Positions 1-7,715 of a stretch of DNA of 17,505 nt are shown in pieces. A model generated the notes under the pieces. The model had not been told where the DNA came from. It searched no databases and was given only the letters and a program-made list of their open reading frames with translations. Both the position numbers and the translations under genes were made by a program. The stretch's first letter is position 1. Each line of letters opens with the position of its first letter. Source of the stretch: RGIG4694 sp964501705 (GTDB taxonomy: Bacteria > Bacillota > Clostridia > Oscillospirales > Ruminococcaceae); contig CAZCUQ010000030.1 in NCBI GenBank assembly GCA_964501705.1, positions 1 to 17,505 of the forward strand, read 5' to 3'.

Positions 1-57
1 TGAGTTCCCCCGCCCCTATGGTTCCCTCTTTGCCCCCTGAAGCTCCAAAGTTACAGC

Positions 58-203
58 AAATGATAACTAACTAAAAGCTACGGCGGAAACGATAAGACAA
101 ACATCAAATGATAACTAAATTGAAGCTAAAGGCAGAAACGGTAAGACAAATATCAAATGAAATGTAACTTGAAGTTATCCAAAAATTCTATAAGACCAAT
201 AAT
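58..203. repeat. Degenerate tandem repeat, three units of about 48 bp
   Basis: Units start at 58, 106 and 155, each opening with AAATGA and containing the pattern TGAAGCTA...GAAACG.TAAGACAAA. Units 1 and 2 are close copies. Unit 3 is more diverged but keeps AAATGA, TTGAAG and TAAGACcAAT in register. The repeat does not encode an evident peptide. An inverted single copy lies at 11172-11240, so this is a dispersed family and not only a local duplication. Confidence 0.75.
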
Positions 204-289
204 TTAACTTCATAAAATGAATTGTGCAATCTGACCATAAAAGTCGGAAAAAATTATGAATATATTTTTTTAAATATTTCCTCTTTCGC

Positions 290-318
290 TTGCAATTTTA
301 TCCGAAATGGTGTATAAT
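290..318 (+). promoter_or_regulatory. Sigma-A type promoter of the dcw operon
   Basis: A -35 element TTGCAA (290-295) and a consensus -10 element TATAAT (313-318) are separated by exactly 17 bp. Transcription would start near 325, just ahead of the MraZ-type boxes. This is the only strong promoter seen upstream of mraZ. Confidence 0.85.
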
Positions 319-327
319 TATCTTGCA

Positions 328-363
328 GTGGTGAAAAGTCGCTCAAAGTGGTGAAAAGCGGTG
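328..363 (+). promoter_or_regulatory. MraZ-binding boxes (autoregulatory operator)
   Basis: Direct repeats GTGGTG at 328-333 and GTGGTG at 348-353, plus a near copy GCGGTG at 358-363, lie just downstream of the predicted start of transcription. MraZ proteins are known to bind repeated GTGG(A/T)G hexamers in front of their own operon. Their position here predicts repression by blocking early transcription. The spacing (14 and 4 bases) is irregular. A further similar hexamer, ATGGTG, lies at 307-312 beside the -10 element. Confidence 0.7.
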
Positions 364-418
364 AAATTCAACCTGCGATTCAACAGGCTGTTGAAAATAC
401 GCAAAAGGAGATGATAAT

Positions 419-844
419 ATGGCTGCTCTTATGGGTACTTACAATCACACCATAGACGCTAAGGGACGTATGGCTTTCCCCAATAAACTCCGCGAAGCCC
501 TCGGCGACAGCTTTGTTATCACAACAGACCCTATAGGCTGCCTCTACGCGTATTCAAACGAAGAATGGGAATCATTTACCGAAAAAGTTAAGGCTCTTAC
601 GGGTTCTGCGGCAAAAGCAGCCGTCCGCAAACTCTACGCCAACGCCGTTGCCGTTGAGACGGATAAACAGGGAAGAATACTTATTCCGCAGCTTTTGAGA
701 GAATTTGCGGAGCTTGAACATGACGTTACCGTTATCGGCAACCTTAACCACGCGGAGATCTGGAACAGCAAAAAATATTCTGAAGAAAATGAAAAATTCT
801 CCGATGAAGAGCTTGCGGCGGCTCTTGATATGATCGCCGTCTGA
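419..844 (+). CDS. mraZ: Transcriptional regulator MraZ
   Basis: This 141-residue protein is the DNA-binding first gene of dcw clusters and usually controls its own operon. It shows the two-fold AbrB-like repeat of the family. Each half carries the DxxGR signature: DAKGR at 13-17 followed by MAFP, and DKQGR at 82-86 followed by ILIP. Length is normal. The start is supported by an AAAAGGAG ribosome site at 403-410 with 8 bases of spacing. It is followed after 14 bases by rsmH. The GTGGTG repeats upstream suggest autoregulation. Confidence 0.96.
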   Translation: MAALMGTYNHTIDAKGRMAFPNKLREALGDSFVITTDPIGCLYAYSNEEWESFTEKVKALTGSAAKAAVRKLYANAVAVETDKQGRILIPQLLREFAELEHDVTVIGNLNHAEIWNSKKYSEENEKFSDEELAAALDMIAV

Positions 845-858
845 TAAAGGTGCGATTT

Positions 859-1797
859 ATGGAATTTTCACATATTCCCGTCCTTCTTGAAAAGGTAACG
901 GAAGGTCTTGATATAAAACCCGACGGCATTTATGCGGACGGTACCTGCGGAGGCGCGGGACATTCCATCGAAATAGCCAAAAGACTTTCATCAGGAAAGC
1001 TTATCGGTATCGACCGAGACCCCGAAGCCGTAAAAGTATCCTCGGAACGCCTCAAGGACTATAACGCCGAGGTTTATGAGGGAAACTACTCCGAGATGAG
1101 AAATATCCTTCACAACGCGGGTATAAAAAAATGCGACGGTATCCTTCTCGATCTGGGCGTTTCGTCATATCAGCTCGACAATACGGAAAGAGGCTTTTCC
1201 TACCATGACGACGCTTTCCTCGATATGAGAATGTCTATGAAAGGAATATCCGCCGCCGATATCGTCAATACGTATTCAAAGGACGAGCTTTCAAGAATCC
1301 TCCTTGAATACGGAGAGGAAAAATTCGCGCGGAAAATCGCCGGCCGCATCGTTTCAAAAAGATCGGAAAAACCCATCGAAAGAACAAGCGAGCTTGCGGA
1401 TATTATAAGAGAAGCCGTGCCGCAGAAATTCCGGCGGGATAAAAATCCTTGCAAAAAAACCTTTCAGGCAATAAGAATCGCCGTAAACGATGAATTCGGT
1501 CAGCTTGACAAGGGTCTCGACGAGGCTTTCGATCTCCTTAACATCGGCGGAAGACTGTGCGTCATAACATTTCATTCCTTAGAAGACAGGATAGTAAAAC
1601 AAAGATTCAATTCGTTCTGCACGGGCTGCACCTGCCCGCCCGATTTCCCCGTCTGTGTATGCGGAAAAAAACCGCGCGGACGGCTTATCGGCAAAAAACC
1701 GATCGAGGCGGACGAAAAGGAACTTTCGGAAAATATAAGAAGCAGAAGCGCAAAGCTTCGCATTATTGAAAAAATAAGAGACAAGGAGCGTGAATAA
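859..1797 (+). CDS. rsmH: 16S rRNA (cytosine(1402)-N(4))-methyltransferase RsmH
   Basis: The 312-residue cytoplasmic enzyme uses S-adenosylmethionine to methylate N4 of C1402 in 16S rRNA. It is the standard second gene of dcw clusters (old name mraW). The SAM-binding segment DGTCGGAGHS is at 27-36, followed by IDRD (51-54). Also present are the family stretches LLDLGVSSYQLD, FQAIRIAVNDE and a Cys-rich patch (CTGCTCPP...CVCGKKPRGR) near the C-terminus. A GTG at 850 is in frame, but ATG 859 is preferred because AAAGG at 846-850 then has proper 8-base spacing, and the protein begins MEFSHIPVLL as in the family. Its 3' end carries the ribosome site of the next gene. Confidence 0.96.
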   Translation: MEFSHIPVLLEKVTEGLDIKPDGIYADGTCGGAGHSIEIAKRLSSGKLIGIDRDPEAVKVSSERLKDYNAEVYEGNYSEMRNILHNAGIKKCDGILLDLGVSSYQLDNTERGFSYHDDAFLDMRMSMKGISAADIVNTYSKDELSRILLEYGEEKFARKIAGRIVSKRSEKPIERTSELADIIREAVPQKFRRDKNPCKKTFQAIRIAVNDEFGQLDKGLDEAFDLLNIGGRLCVITFHSLEDRIVKQRFNSFCTGCTCPPDFPVCVCGKKPRGRLIGKKPIEADEKELSENIRSRSAKLRIIEKIRDKERE

Positions 1798-1798
1798 T

Positions 1799-2290
1799 AT
1801 GTCCCGCAGAAGAGGAGCTGCTCATGTTTACGATATCCCCGCATATAACGAAAGAGACGGCAAAATAAGTCTTTCCGAGCCGTCCCACTCAAGCGCGAAA
1901 ATTGTCAACGTAAAAAAAGACGAAGCGCCCGGAACATATTTTAGGGTCGTAATTACGGTTTTCCTTGTTCTTGGGATTCTTACCGCGGTCATCTCCGCAA
2001 AGGTGGAGGCTACAACGGTAAGATCGCAGATCAACGAACAGCAGAAAAAAGTAGATACGCTGAAAAGCGAGAATACCCGTATGCAGGCGGAAATCGAATC
2101 GAAAACTTCCCGGAAAACAGTCGAAAGCTATGCCGAAGATATCCTCGGTATGCAGAAGATTGATAAATCACAATGCGAATATATAAGCCTTGAAAGCGGG
2201 AATGTTATCGAAATACCCGAAGACGAGGAAAATTTCTTCGTCAATCTGTATAATAAGATTTCGGAAATTTTTGAACACCTCAAGGGATGA
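1799..2290 (+). CDS. ftsL: FtsL/DivIC-like cell division protein
   Basis: The 163-residue product fits the small bitopic division protein that lies between rsmH and the class B PBP in dcw clusters. It has a basic N-terminal cytoplasmic tail (1-47), one membrane segment (about 48-66) and an extracellular heptad-like coiled coil (about 70-105). The tail then carries YAEDILGMQK..K.QCEYI, which resembles the conserved end of FtsL/DivIC proteins. FtsL links FtsQ/DivIB to FtsW-PBP activation. Sequence in this family is weakly conserved, so the name rests on topology and position. ATG 1799 is chosen over an in-frame GTG at 1790, because AAGGAG (1783-1788) is 10 bases from the ATG but only one from the GTG. 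It overlaps no neighbour: rsmH ends one base earlier. Confidence 0.82.
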   Translation: MSRRRGAAHVYDIPAYNERDGKISLSEPSHSSAKIVNVKKDEAPGTYFRVVITVFLVLGILTAVISAKVEATTVRSQINEQQKKVDTLKSENTRMQAEIESKTSRKTVESYAEDILGMQKIDKSQCEYISLESGNVIEIPEDEENFFVNLYNKISEIFEHLKG

Positions 2291-2329
2291 TTATGCTTTC
2301 AGTCGGCGAAAGTATAATACAAATTCGGC

Positions 2330-2362
2330 GCGGACTGCATATGATCCATGCAGTCCGCTTTT
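2330..2362 (+). terminator. Intrinsic terminator or attenuator after ftsL
   Basis: A perfect 11-bp stem, GCGGACTGCAT at 2330-2340 pairing with ATGCAGTCCGC at 2348-2358, has a 7-base loop and is followed by TTTT. The T-run is short, so termination may be partial. It sits inside the cluster and would split the early genes from the PBP and downstream genes. Confidence 0.72.
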
Positions 2363-2392
2363 GACAATTTTATCGAAACCCTCACATATATA
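2361..2392 (+). promoter_or_regulatory. Candidate internal promoter ahead of the PBP gene
   Basis: A consensus -35 hexamer TTGACA (2361-2366) overlaps the T-run of the terminator. Downstream, CATATA (2385-2390, spacing 18) or TATATA (2387-2392, spacing 20) could act as the -10. The -35 is excellent and the -10 is poor, so this is a moderate call. It would restart transcription of the PBP, murE-murF, ftsW and murG genes after the terminator. Confidence 0.5.
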
Positions 2393-2440
2393 TTAATGGA
2401 GCAGCAAAAAAAAAAAAAATATTACAGAAAGGAATACTGT

Positions 2441-4780
2441 ATGAGCGATACCGCGCAGAGAGCAAAAAGAGAAAGAAATACCCGTCCGGACAGCAATATG
2501 AACAGACGGCTTCTTCTTTTGTGCGTTTTTATTCTTATTGTCATATCCTATATTGTCATGACGCTGTTTAAAGTTTCGATAATTGACAATGCTAAATATG
2601 AGGCTCTCGCAAATGAAAATCAGTTCAAAAGCAATACCATAAAAGCGTCAAGAGGAAGCATATACGATTCAACGGGAAAAATCCTCGCGCAGTCCGCGAC
2701 CGTCTACAACGTTATCGTATCCCCGAACGATCTCGCGGACCTGTCAGCCGAATACGACCTCGAAACAAAGGTCGTCCCGCAGGAATACGGCATTAAAAAA
2801 ACGGCTGAAATTTTAAGCGATTATATCGATAGTATCGAATATGACGATATCCTTGAAACTATCCGAAAAGAAGTCGCGGAAAATCCCGACAAGGAATGGC
2901 TGAAAGTCGCCTCTAAGGTCGAAAAGCCCGTAATGGACGACATCACGGCAGCGGTAAATGAGGACGAGATACTCCCCGCAAAAGTTATCTATTCCGAATC
3001 CGACACTCAAAGATATTATCCTCAGAACGATCTCGCCGCTTCGGTCATAGGATTTACCAACTTCGACGGGGACGGCGTTTACGGCGTGGAAGCATACTAT
3101 AACGACTACCTCGCGGGAGTTGACGGAAAAAATATTACCGCGATCGACGCAAACGGCGATGAAATGCCCTATAAAAACGACAAAAACTACAGCGCCAAGG
3201 ACGGAAGCTCCGTTTATCTCACGCTTGATTCGAATCTTCAGTATTTTCTCGAAAAATACCTGAATCAGGCTGTCGAGGATTACGGCGTGGAATGCCGTAC
3301 CTGCGGCATTATGATGAACGCAAAAACAGGCGCGGTACTCGCTATGGCTACCGCTCCCGGATTCGACCTCAACGACAGAAACGAGATATATTACTATAAG
3401 GACAGAAATACTCTTGCGGAGCTTTCGGGCGATGAACAGCTTTACGATGAGACATACGCCGCTCTCAGAGAAAAACAGTGGAAAAACAAGGCTGTCACCG
3501 AGACTTATTTCCCCGGCTCGGTCTTTAAGGTAATCACAGGCTCCGCCGCTCTGGAAGAAAAAGCGATCAGTTTAAATACCACCTTTACCTGCAATGGCGT
3601 TATCCAGGTCGCGGATTGGCCGATGAACTGCTGGACGAGAGGAGCGCACGGTACCATTGATTTTCAGCGCGCCATGACGGTTTCCTGTAACCCTTACTTC
3701 ATTCAAGTGGGTCAGGCCCTGGGAGGAACAAAATTCTGCGAATACTTCAAGGCTTACGGCTTCACCGAAAAAACAGGAATAGATCTGCCGGGCGAAGCAG
3801 ACAGCATCTACGTCCACCCCGAAAATATGGGACCTGTTGAGCTTGCCTCCTCGGCGTTCGGTCAATCAAACAAAATAACGGCAATTCAGATGATAACGGC
3901 TTACGCCGCCGTTATAAACGGCGGATACCTTATGCAGCCTCATGTCGTTGAAAAAATAGTTGACGCCAACGGAAATATTATTAAAAATGAAGAAATAAGA
4001 GTCGTAAGACAGGTCATCTCAGAGGAAACATCCGCCGATATGAGAACCGTCCTCGAAAACGTCGTGAGCGGAAACGGCGGCGGAAACGCCTACATAAAAG
4101 GCTACCGCATAGGCGGAAAATCAGGAACGGCTCAGAAACAGGACGAGAATATCGCACAGGGACGGGATGATCTCTACGCTTCATCCTACTGCGGTTTTTT
4201 CCCCGCTGACGACCCCGAAATAATTCTTCTTGTGGTTATAGACCAGCCAATGGGCCTCGACGCGAACGGCTCCCAGATATACTACGGAAGCGTTACCGCC
4301 TGCCCTGTCGTAACAAACGTATTCAAGGACGCTCTCCCTTATCTCCAGTATTATCCCGAATATTCCGACGAAGAGCTTGCGGTAATGGATATCACCGTTC
4401 CGAGCGTTGAGGGAAAAAATCTCGAAAACGCACAGAAAACTCTTGAGGATCTCGGTCTTTCGACCGTTGTGATAGGCAGCGGAAAAAGCGTTGTTTCCCA
4501 GATGCCCGTAAGAGGAGCGCAGGTTCCCAAGGACGGAAGAATAATCCTCTACACCGATGAGGATTATGAAGTGGAATATTCCACCGTGCCAAATCTCCTG
4601 GGATGTTCCGTATCCGAGGTAAACGCTCTCCTCTCGGCAGCCGACCTTAACTTCAAGATAGGCGACGGCGCGGCAAACCGCACGGGAGCATCCGCAAGCT
4701 CGCAAAGCTATTATTACGGCGACGTTGTTCCGAAGGGTACTGTCGTCGAGGTCTATTTCACCGTAAAGGATGAAGAGTAA
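2441..4780 (+). CDS. Class B penicillin-binding protein (FtsI/SpoVD type) with two PASTA domains
   Basis: The 779-residue D,D-transpeptidase cross-links peptidoglycan, probably at the septum as partner of the FtsW encoded downstream. It has a cytoplasmic basic tail, a membrane anchor (about 24-43) and a PBP dimerisation domain. The transpeptidase domain carries all three motifs: nucleophile S360-V-F-K363, S415-C-N417 and K560-S-G-T563. Two PASTA repeats close the protein, starting at VPSVEG (653) and VPNLLG (716). B. subtilis SpoVD has one PASTA and PBP2B two, so the name cannot be settled between vegetative FtsI and sporulation SpoVD. The start is ATG 2441, behind AGAAAGGA. A longer in-frame reading from 2348 would run through the terminator stem and a 14-A tract and is not credible. 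Confidence 0.95.
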   Translation: MSDTAQRAKRERNTRPDSNMNRRLLLLCVFILIVISYIVMTLFKVSIIDNAKYEALANENQFKSNTIKASRGSIYDSTGKILAQSATVYNVIVSPNDLADLSAEYDLETKVVPQEYGIKKTAEILSDYIDSIEYDDILETIRKEVAENPDKEWLKVASKVEKPVMDDITAAVNEDEILPAKVIYSESDTQRYYPQNDLAASVIGFTNFDGDGVYGVEAYYNDYLAGVDGKNITAIDANGDEMPYKNDKNYSAKDGSSVYLTLDSNLQYFLEKYLNQAVEDYGVECRTCGIMMNAKTGAVLAMATAPGFDLNDRNEIYYYKDRNTLAELSGDEQLYDETYAALREKQWKNKAVTETYFPGSVFKVITGSAALEEKAISLNTTFTCNGVIQVADWPMNCWTRGAHGTIDFQRAMTVSCNPYFIQVGQALGGTKFCEYFKAYGFTEKTGIDLPGEADSIYVHPENMGPVELASSAFGQSNKITAIQMITAYAAVINGGYLMQPHVVEKIVDANGNIIKNEEIRVVRQVISEETSADMRTVLENVVSGNGGGNAYIKGYRIGGKSGTAQKQDENIAQGRDDLYASSYCGFFPADDPEIILLVVIDQPMGLDANGSQIYYGSVTACPVVTNVFKDALPYLQYYPEYSDEELAVMDITVPSVEGKNLENAQKTLEDLGLSTVVIGSGKSVVSQMPVRGAQVPKDGRIILYTDEDYEVEYSTVPNLLGCSVSEVNALLSAADLNFKIGDGAANRTGASASSQSYYYGDVVPKGTVVEVYFTVKDEE

Positions 4781-4817
4781 GACCCCCGCATAAAATTTCC
4801 GAAAGGACAGATAAAAT

Positions 4818-7715
4818 ATGAAACTCAGCTATCTTCTGACAGATGCGAAAAATTACGTTTCGCCGACTGCCGTAAAAATTCCTCCGAGACTTGACCTCAA
4901 AGAGGATGTTATGGGCATTACCGACGACAGCAGAGAACTTAAAGAAGGCTATATATTCGTGTGCGTGAAAGGCTCGCGCTTCGACGGTCACGACGCGGCG
5001 GACGAAGCTGCGGCAAAAGGCGCCTGTGTCATCATTGCCGAAAGAGACACGGGACTCGGGGACAAACAGATAATAGTTCCCGATTCGAGAAAATTCTACG
5101 GATATCTCTGCGCCGCGTGGTTCCTGCACCCCGAAAGAAAAATGAAGCTTATCGGTATCACCGGCACAAACGGCAAGACAACTATGGCAAACATGATCTG
5201 CGATATGATATCATCTCTTGGGAAAAGGGTCGGATTTATCGGTACAACAGGCGTTTTTTCCTGCGGAAACGAGATCGAAAGAGACGACTCCACCCCGACC
5301 ACACCGAGAGTATGGGAATTTATGAGTATTCTCTCTCGGATGGAAAACGACAAATGCGAATATGTCGTTATGGAGGTTACGTCGTTCGCCCTCGCGCAGA
5401 ACCGCATAGGTCCCGCAAGATTCCGCATAGGAATATTCACAAATCTCACGCAGGATCATCTTGATTACCATAATACTATGGAAAACTACTATCTCGCAAA
5501 AAAACGTCTCTTCACCGAACACAGCGATATCGCGATAATCAATACCGACGATAACTACGGAAAACGTCTTTACAACGAAATAACCTGCGAAAAATATTCC
5601 TACGGAAAAGGCGCAAATCACAGCATATATGCCGCAGATATCATTCATACTCCTCACGGAATGAATTTCGTGTTCTGCACGACAAGCAATAAACCGCTGA
5701 ATTTCAAAATATCTCTCGGCATGATAGGCTCTTTCAACGTACTTAACGCGACCGCCGCCATTGCCTGCTGCCTCAGAATCGGAATGACCATGCACGACGC
5801 CGCAGAAGCTATACAGCATTTCAAGGGCGTCCGCGGAAGATGTGAAATAATTCCCACGAAATGTGACTTCACCGTTGTCTGCGACTATGCGCATTCTCCC
5901 GATGCGCTTGCAAATGTTCTTCCCTCTATAAGAGAACACACAAAGCACAGACTTATCTGTCTCTTCGGCTGCGGCGGTGACAGAGACAGCACAAAACGAC
6001 CTCTTATGGCCAAGGCTGCCGAAAAATATGCCGACCTTATCATAGTTACCTCGGATAATCCGCGAAATGAAGACCCCGACGCTATTATCGACGATATCGT
6101 AAAGGGTTTTTCCGAAAAGGCGTGCTACGAAAGGATCACCGACAGAAAAGAAGCTATTTTCCGCGGCATAAGCATTGCCAAAAGAGGAGATGTTCTCGTC
6201 CTCGCGGGAAAAGGACACGAAGACTACCAGATCCTCGCGGACGGAGTGCATATTCACTTCGATGAAAGAGAGATCGTTGCGGACTGCCTTAAAAAGTTAC
6301 GACTGTCTTCTCAGAAAAATACCGTCAGAAAAAGGGAAAGAATTACCCTTGACGAGGTCTGCACGGTAGTTTCGGGAAAGCCTTACGGCGCGAAATATTA
6401 CGGAGACATTGGTATCTACGCCGATGAGATAAGCTCCGATACAAGAACTATAAAAAGCGGTGCTCTCTTTATCGGTCTTAAAGGCGAGCATTTTGACGGA
6501 AGCTCCTTCGCAAAGCTCGCGATAGAGCAAAAGGGAGCGTGCTGCGCTCTTACAAACAGGATACTCCCGTCTGCACCGTGCATTGTCGTTAGCGACACAA
6601 GAAAAGCTTTGCTTGATTTTTCCGCATATTTCAGAAAGAAATTTCATCCGATTGTGGTCGGAGTTACAGGAAGCGTCGGAAAAACCACCTCAAAGGATCT
6701 TATCGCTCTCGCGCTTTCTTCAAAATACAACACCCTGAAAACGGAGGGAAACCTGAATAACGAGGTGGGACTTCCTTTTACGCTCTTAAAAATGACATCG
6801 GAAACGCAGGCGGCTGTTATAGAAATAGGAATGTCCCATGCGGGCGAAATAAAACAACTTTCCGATGCGGCAAAGCCGAGGATATGCGTAATTACGAATA
6901 TCGGCTACTCGCACATCGAAAATTTCGGCTCGCAGGAGGCAATCTGCAAGGAAAAAATGAATATTATTTCAGGCGCCGACGCAGACGCTTCGCTTATTGT
7001 AAACGGAGATGATCCGTTTCTTTATGACGCGGTAAATAATATTAAAAATCATGAGGTCATAACCTGCGGAGTTAAAAATCAATCCTGCGATTACACGGCA
7101 AGAAATATAATATCCGCCGAAAACAATGTCGAATTCGATGTATACTCCGAAAACTATATGCTATGTCATATTTCTCTTCCCGTTACGGGAAAGCATTATG
7201 TTATTGACGCTCTTATTGCCGCCGCTGTCGCGAAAAAAGCGGGATGCAAGCTCTCCGACGCCGCGTTCGCGCTTGAGTGCTATGTCCCTTCGGGACTCAG
7301 ACAGCACATTATGGAGGCAAGAGGACAGAAAATAATAGTTGACTGCTACAATGCCGCTCCCGATTCAATGAAAGCCGCTATCGATGTGCTTTCGGAGATC
7401 TCCTGCGACGGAAAAAGAGTCTGCGTTTTCGGGGATATGCTGGAACTTGGCTCCTTTGCGCCTTCGCTCCACGCCGAAATAGGCAAATACGCCGCCGAAA
7501 AAAAGATAGATATTCTCATCTGCTACGGAACTCTTTCGGAAGCGGCTGCCAAGGCGGCGGAAAATCTCGGAGTAAAAACGTATCTGACAAAGGATTACAC
7601 AAAGCTTATGGATTATCTCGGCACAATTCTTTCCGAGGGCGACGCCGTGCTTTTCAAGGGAAGCAGAAAAATGGCTCTCGAAAAAGCGGTGAAAGAACTC
7701 TACGGCGATGTATAA
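4818..7715 (+). CDS. murEF: MurE-MurF fusion: UDP-MurNAc-tripeptide ligase and D-Ala-D-Ala-adding ligase
   Basis: One 965-residue open frame carries two complete cytoplasmic Mur ligases. Residues about 1-495 are MurE: ATP loop GITGTNGKTT at 113-122, the AK lysine in YYLAKKRLF, DNPR at 413-416 (the meso-diaminopimelate signature) and GKGHEDYQ at 464-471. A basic linker at about 496-508 leads into MurF (509-965): ATP loop GVTGSVGKTT at 615-624, MSHAGEIKQL, TNIGYSHIENFGS and FGDMLELGS. The halves are normal in length, so this is a true fusion and not a remnant. It would add mDAP and then D-Ala-D-Ala to UDP-MurNAc-dipeptide in one polypeptide. One oddity is that the usually conserved EVSSHAL reads EVTSFAL (186-192). 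The ribosome site is GAAAGGA near 4800-4806. The last 8 bases overlap the next gene. Confidence 0.95.
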   Translation: MKLSYLLTDAKNYVSPTAVKIPPRLDLKEDVMGITDDSRELKEGYIFVCVKGSRFDGHDAADEAAAKGACVIIAERDTGLGDKQIIVPDSRKFYGYLCAAWFLHPERKMKLIGITGTNGKTTMANMICDMISSLGKRVGFIGTTGVFSCGNEIERDDSTPTTPRVWEFMSILSRMENDKCEYVVMEVTSFALAQNRIGPARFRIGIFTNLTQDHLDYHNTMENYYLAKKRLFTEHSDIAIINTDDNYGKRLYNEITCEKYSYGKGANHSIYAADIIHTPHGMNFVFCTTSNKPLNFKISLGMIGSFNVLNATAAIACCLRIGMTMHDAAEAIQHFKGVRGRCEIIPTKCDFTVVCDYAHSPDALANVLPSIREHTKHRLICLFGCGGDRDSTKRPLMAKAAEKYADLIIVTSDNPRNEDPDAIIDDIVKGFSEKACYERITDRKEAIFRGISIAKRGDVLVLAGKGHEDYQILADGVHIHFDEREIVADCLKKLRLSSQKNTVRKRERITLDEVCTVVSGKPYGAKYYGDIGIYADEISSDTRTIKSGALFIGLKGEHFDGSSFAKLAIEQKGACCALTNRILPSAPCIVVSDTRKALLDFSAYFRKKFHPIVVGVTGSVGKTTSKDLIALALSSKYNTLKTEGNLNNEVGLPFTLLKMTSETQAAVIEIGMSHAGEIKQLSDAAKPRICVITNIGYSHIENFGSQEAICKEKMNIISGADADASLIVNGDDPFLYDAVNNIKNHEVITCGVKNQSCDYTARNIISAENNVEFDVYSENYMLCHISLPVTGKHYVIDALIAAAVAKKAGCKLSDAAFALECYVPSGLRQHIMEARGQKIIVDCYNAAPDSMKAAIDVLSEISCDGKRVCVFGDMLELGSFAPSLHAEIGKYAAEKKIDILICYGTLSEAAAKAAENLGVKTYLTKDYTKLMDYLGTILSEGDAVLFKGSRKMALEKAVKELYGDV

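Larger units (their letters stand above)
1..418. other. Non-coding leader upstream of mraZ
   Basis: No convincing gene lies here. The first 200 bases or so hold a degenerate tandem repeat preceded by a C-rich stretch (annotated separately). Positions about 204-289 are AT-rich with no structure I can name. From 290 onward the mraZ promoter, MraZ-type boxes and ribosome site follow. A short inverted repeat (TTCAAC at 379-384 and GTTGAA at 390-395, 5-base loop) sits between the last box and the ribosome site, but it is too short to call a regulator. Confidence 0.7.

Noticed and set aside
1..418. CRISPR array at the tandem repeat
   Set aside because: The units are contiguous and diverged, with no spacers of constant length and no cas genes.
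2313..2318. TATAAT just after ftsL as a promoter
   Set aside because: No -35 lies at a suitable distance, and any RNA would meet the terminator hairpin at once.
2348..2440. Longer N-terminus for the PBP starting at 2348
   Set aside because: It would translate the terminator stem, the candidate promoter and the A-tract. ATG 2441 has a good ribosome site and a normal membrane-anchor context.
4181..4705. Open frame of 174 codons on the minus strand inside the PBP gene
   Set aside because: It is a shadow of the transpeptidase and PASTA coding sequence with no start signals.
5211..6257. Open frame of 348 codons on the minus strand inside murEF
   Set aside because: It lies fully opposite a gene with clear Mur ligase motifs, has no ribosome site or recognisable domain, and is explained by codon bias of the sense strand.
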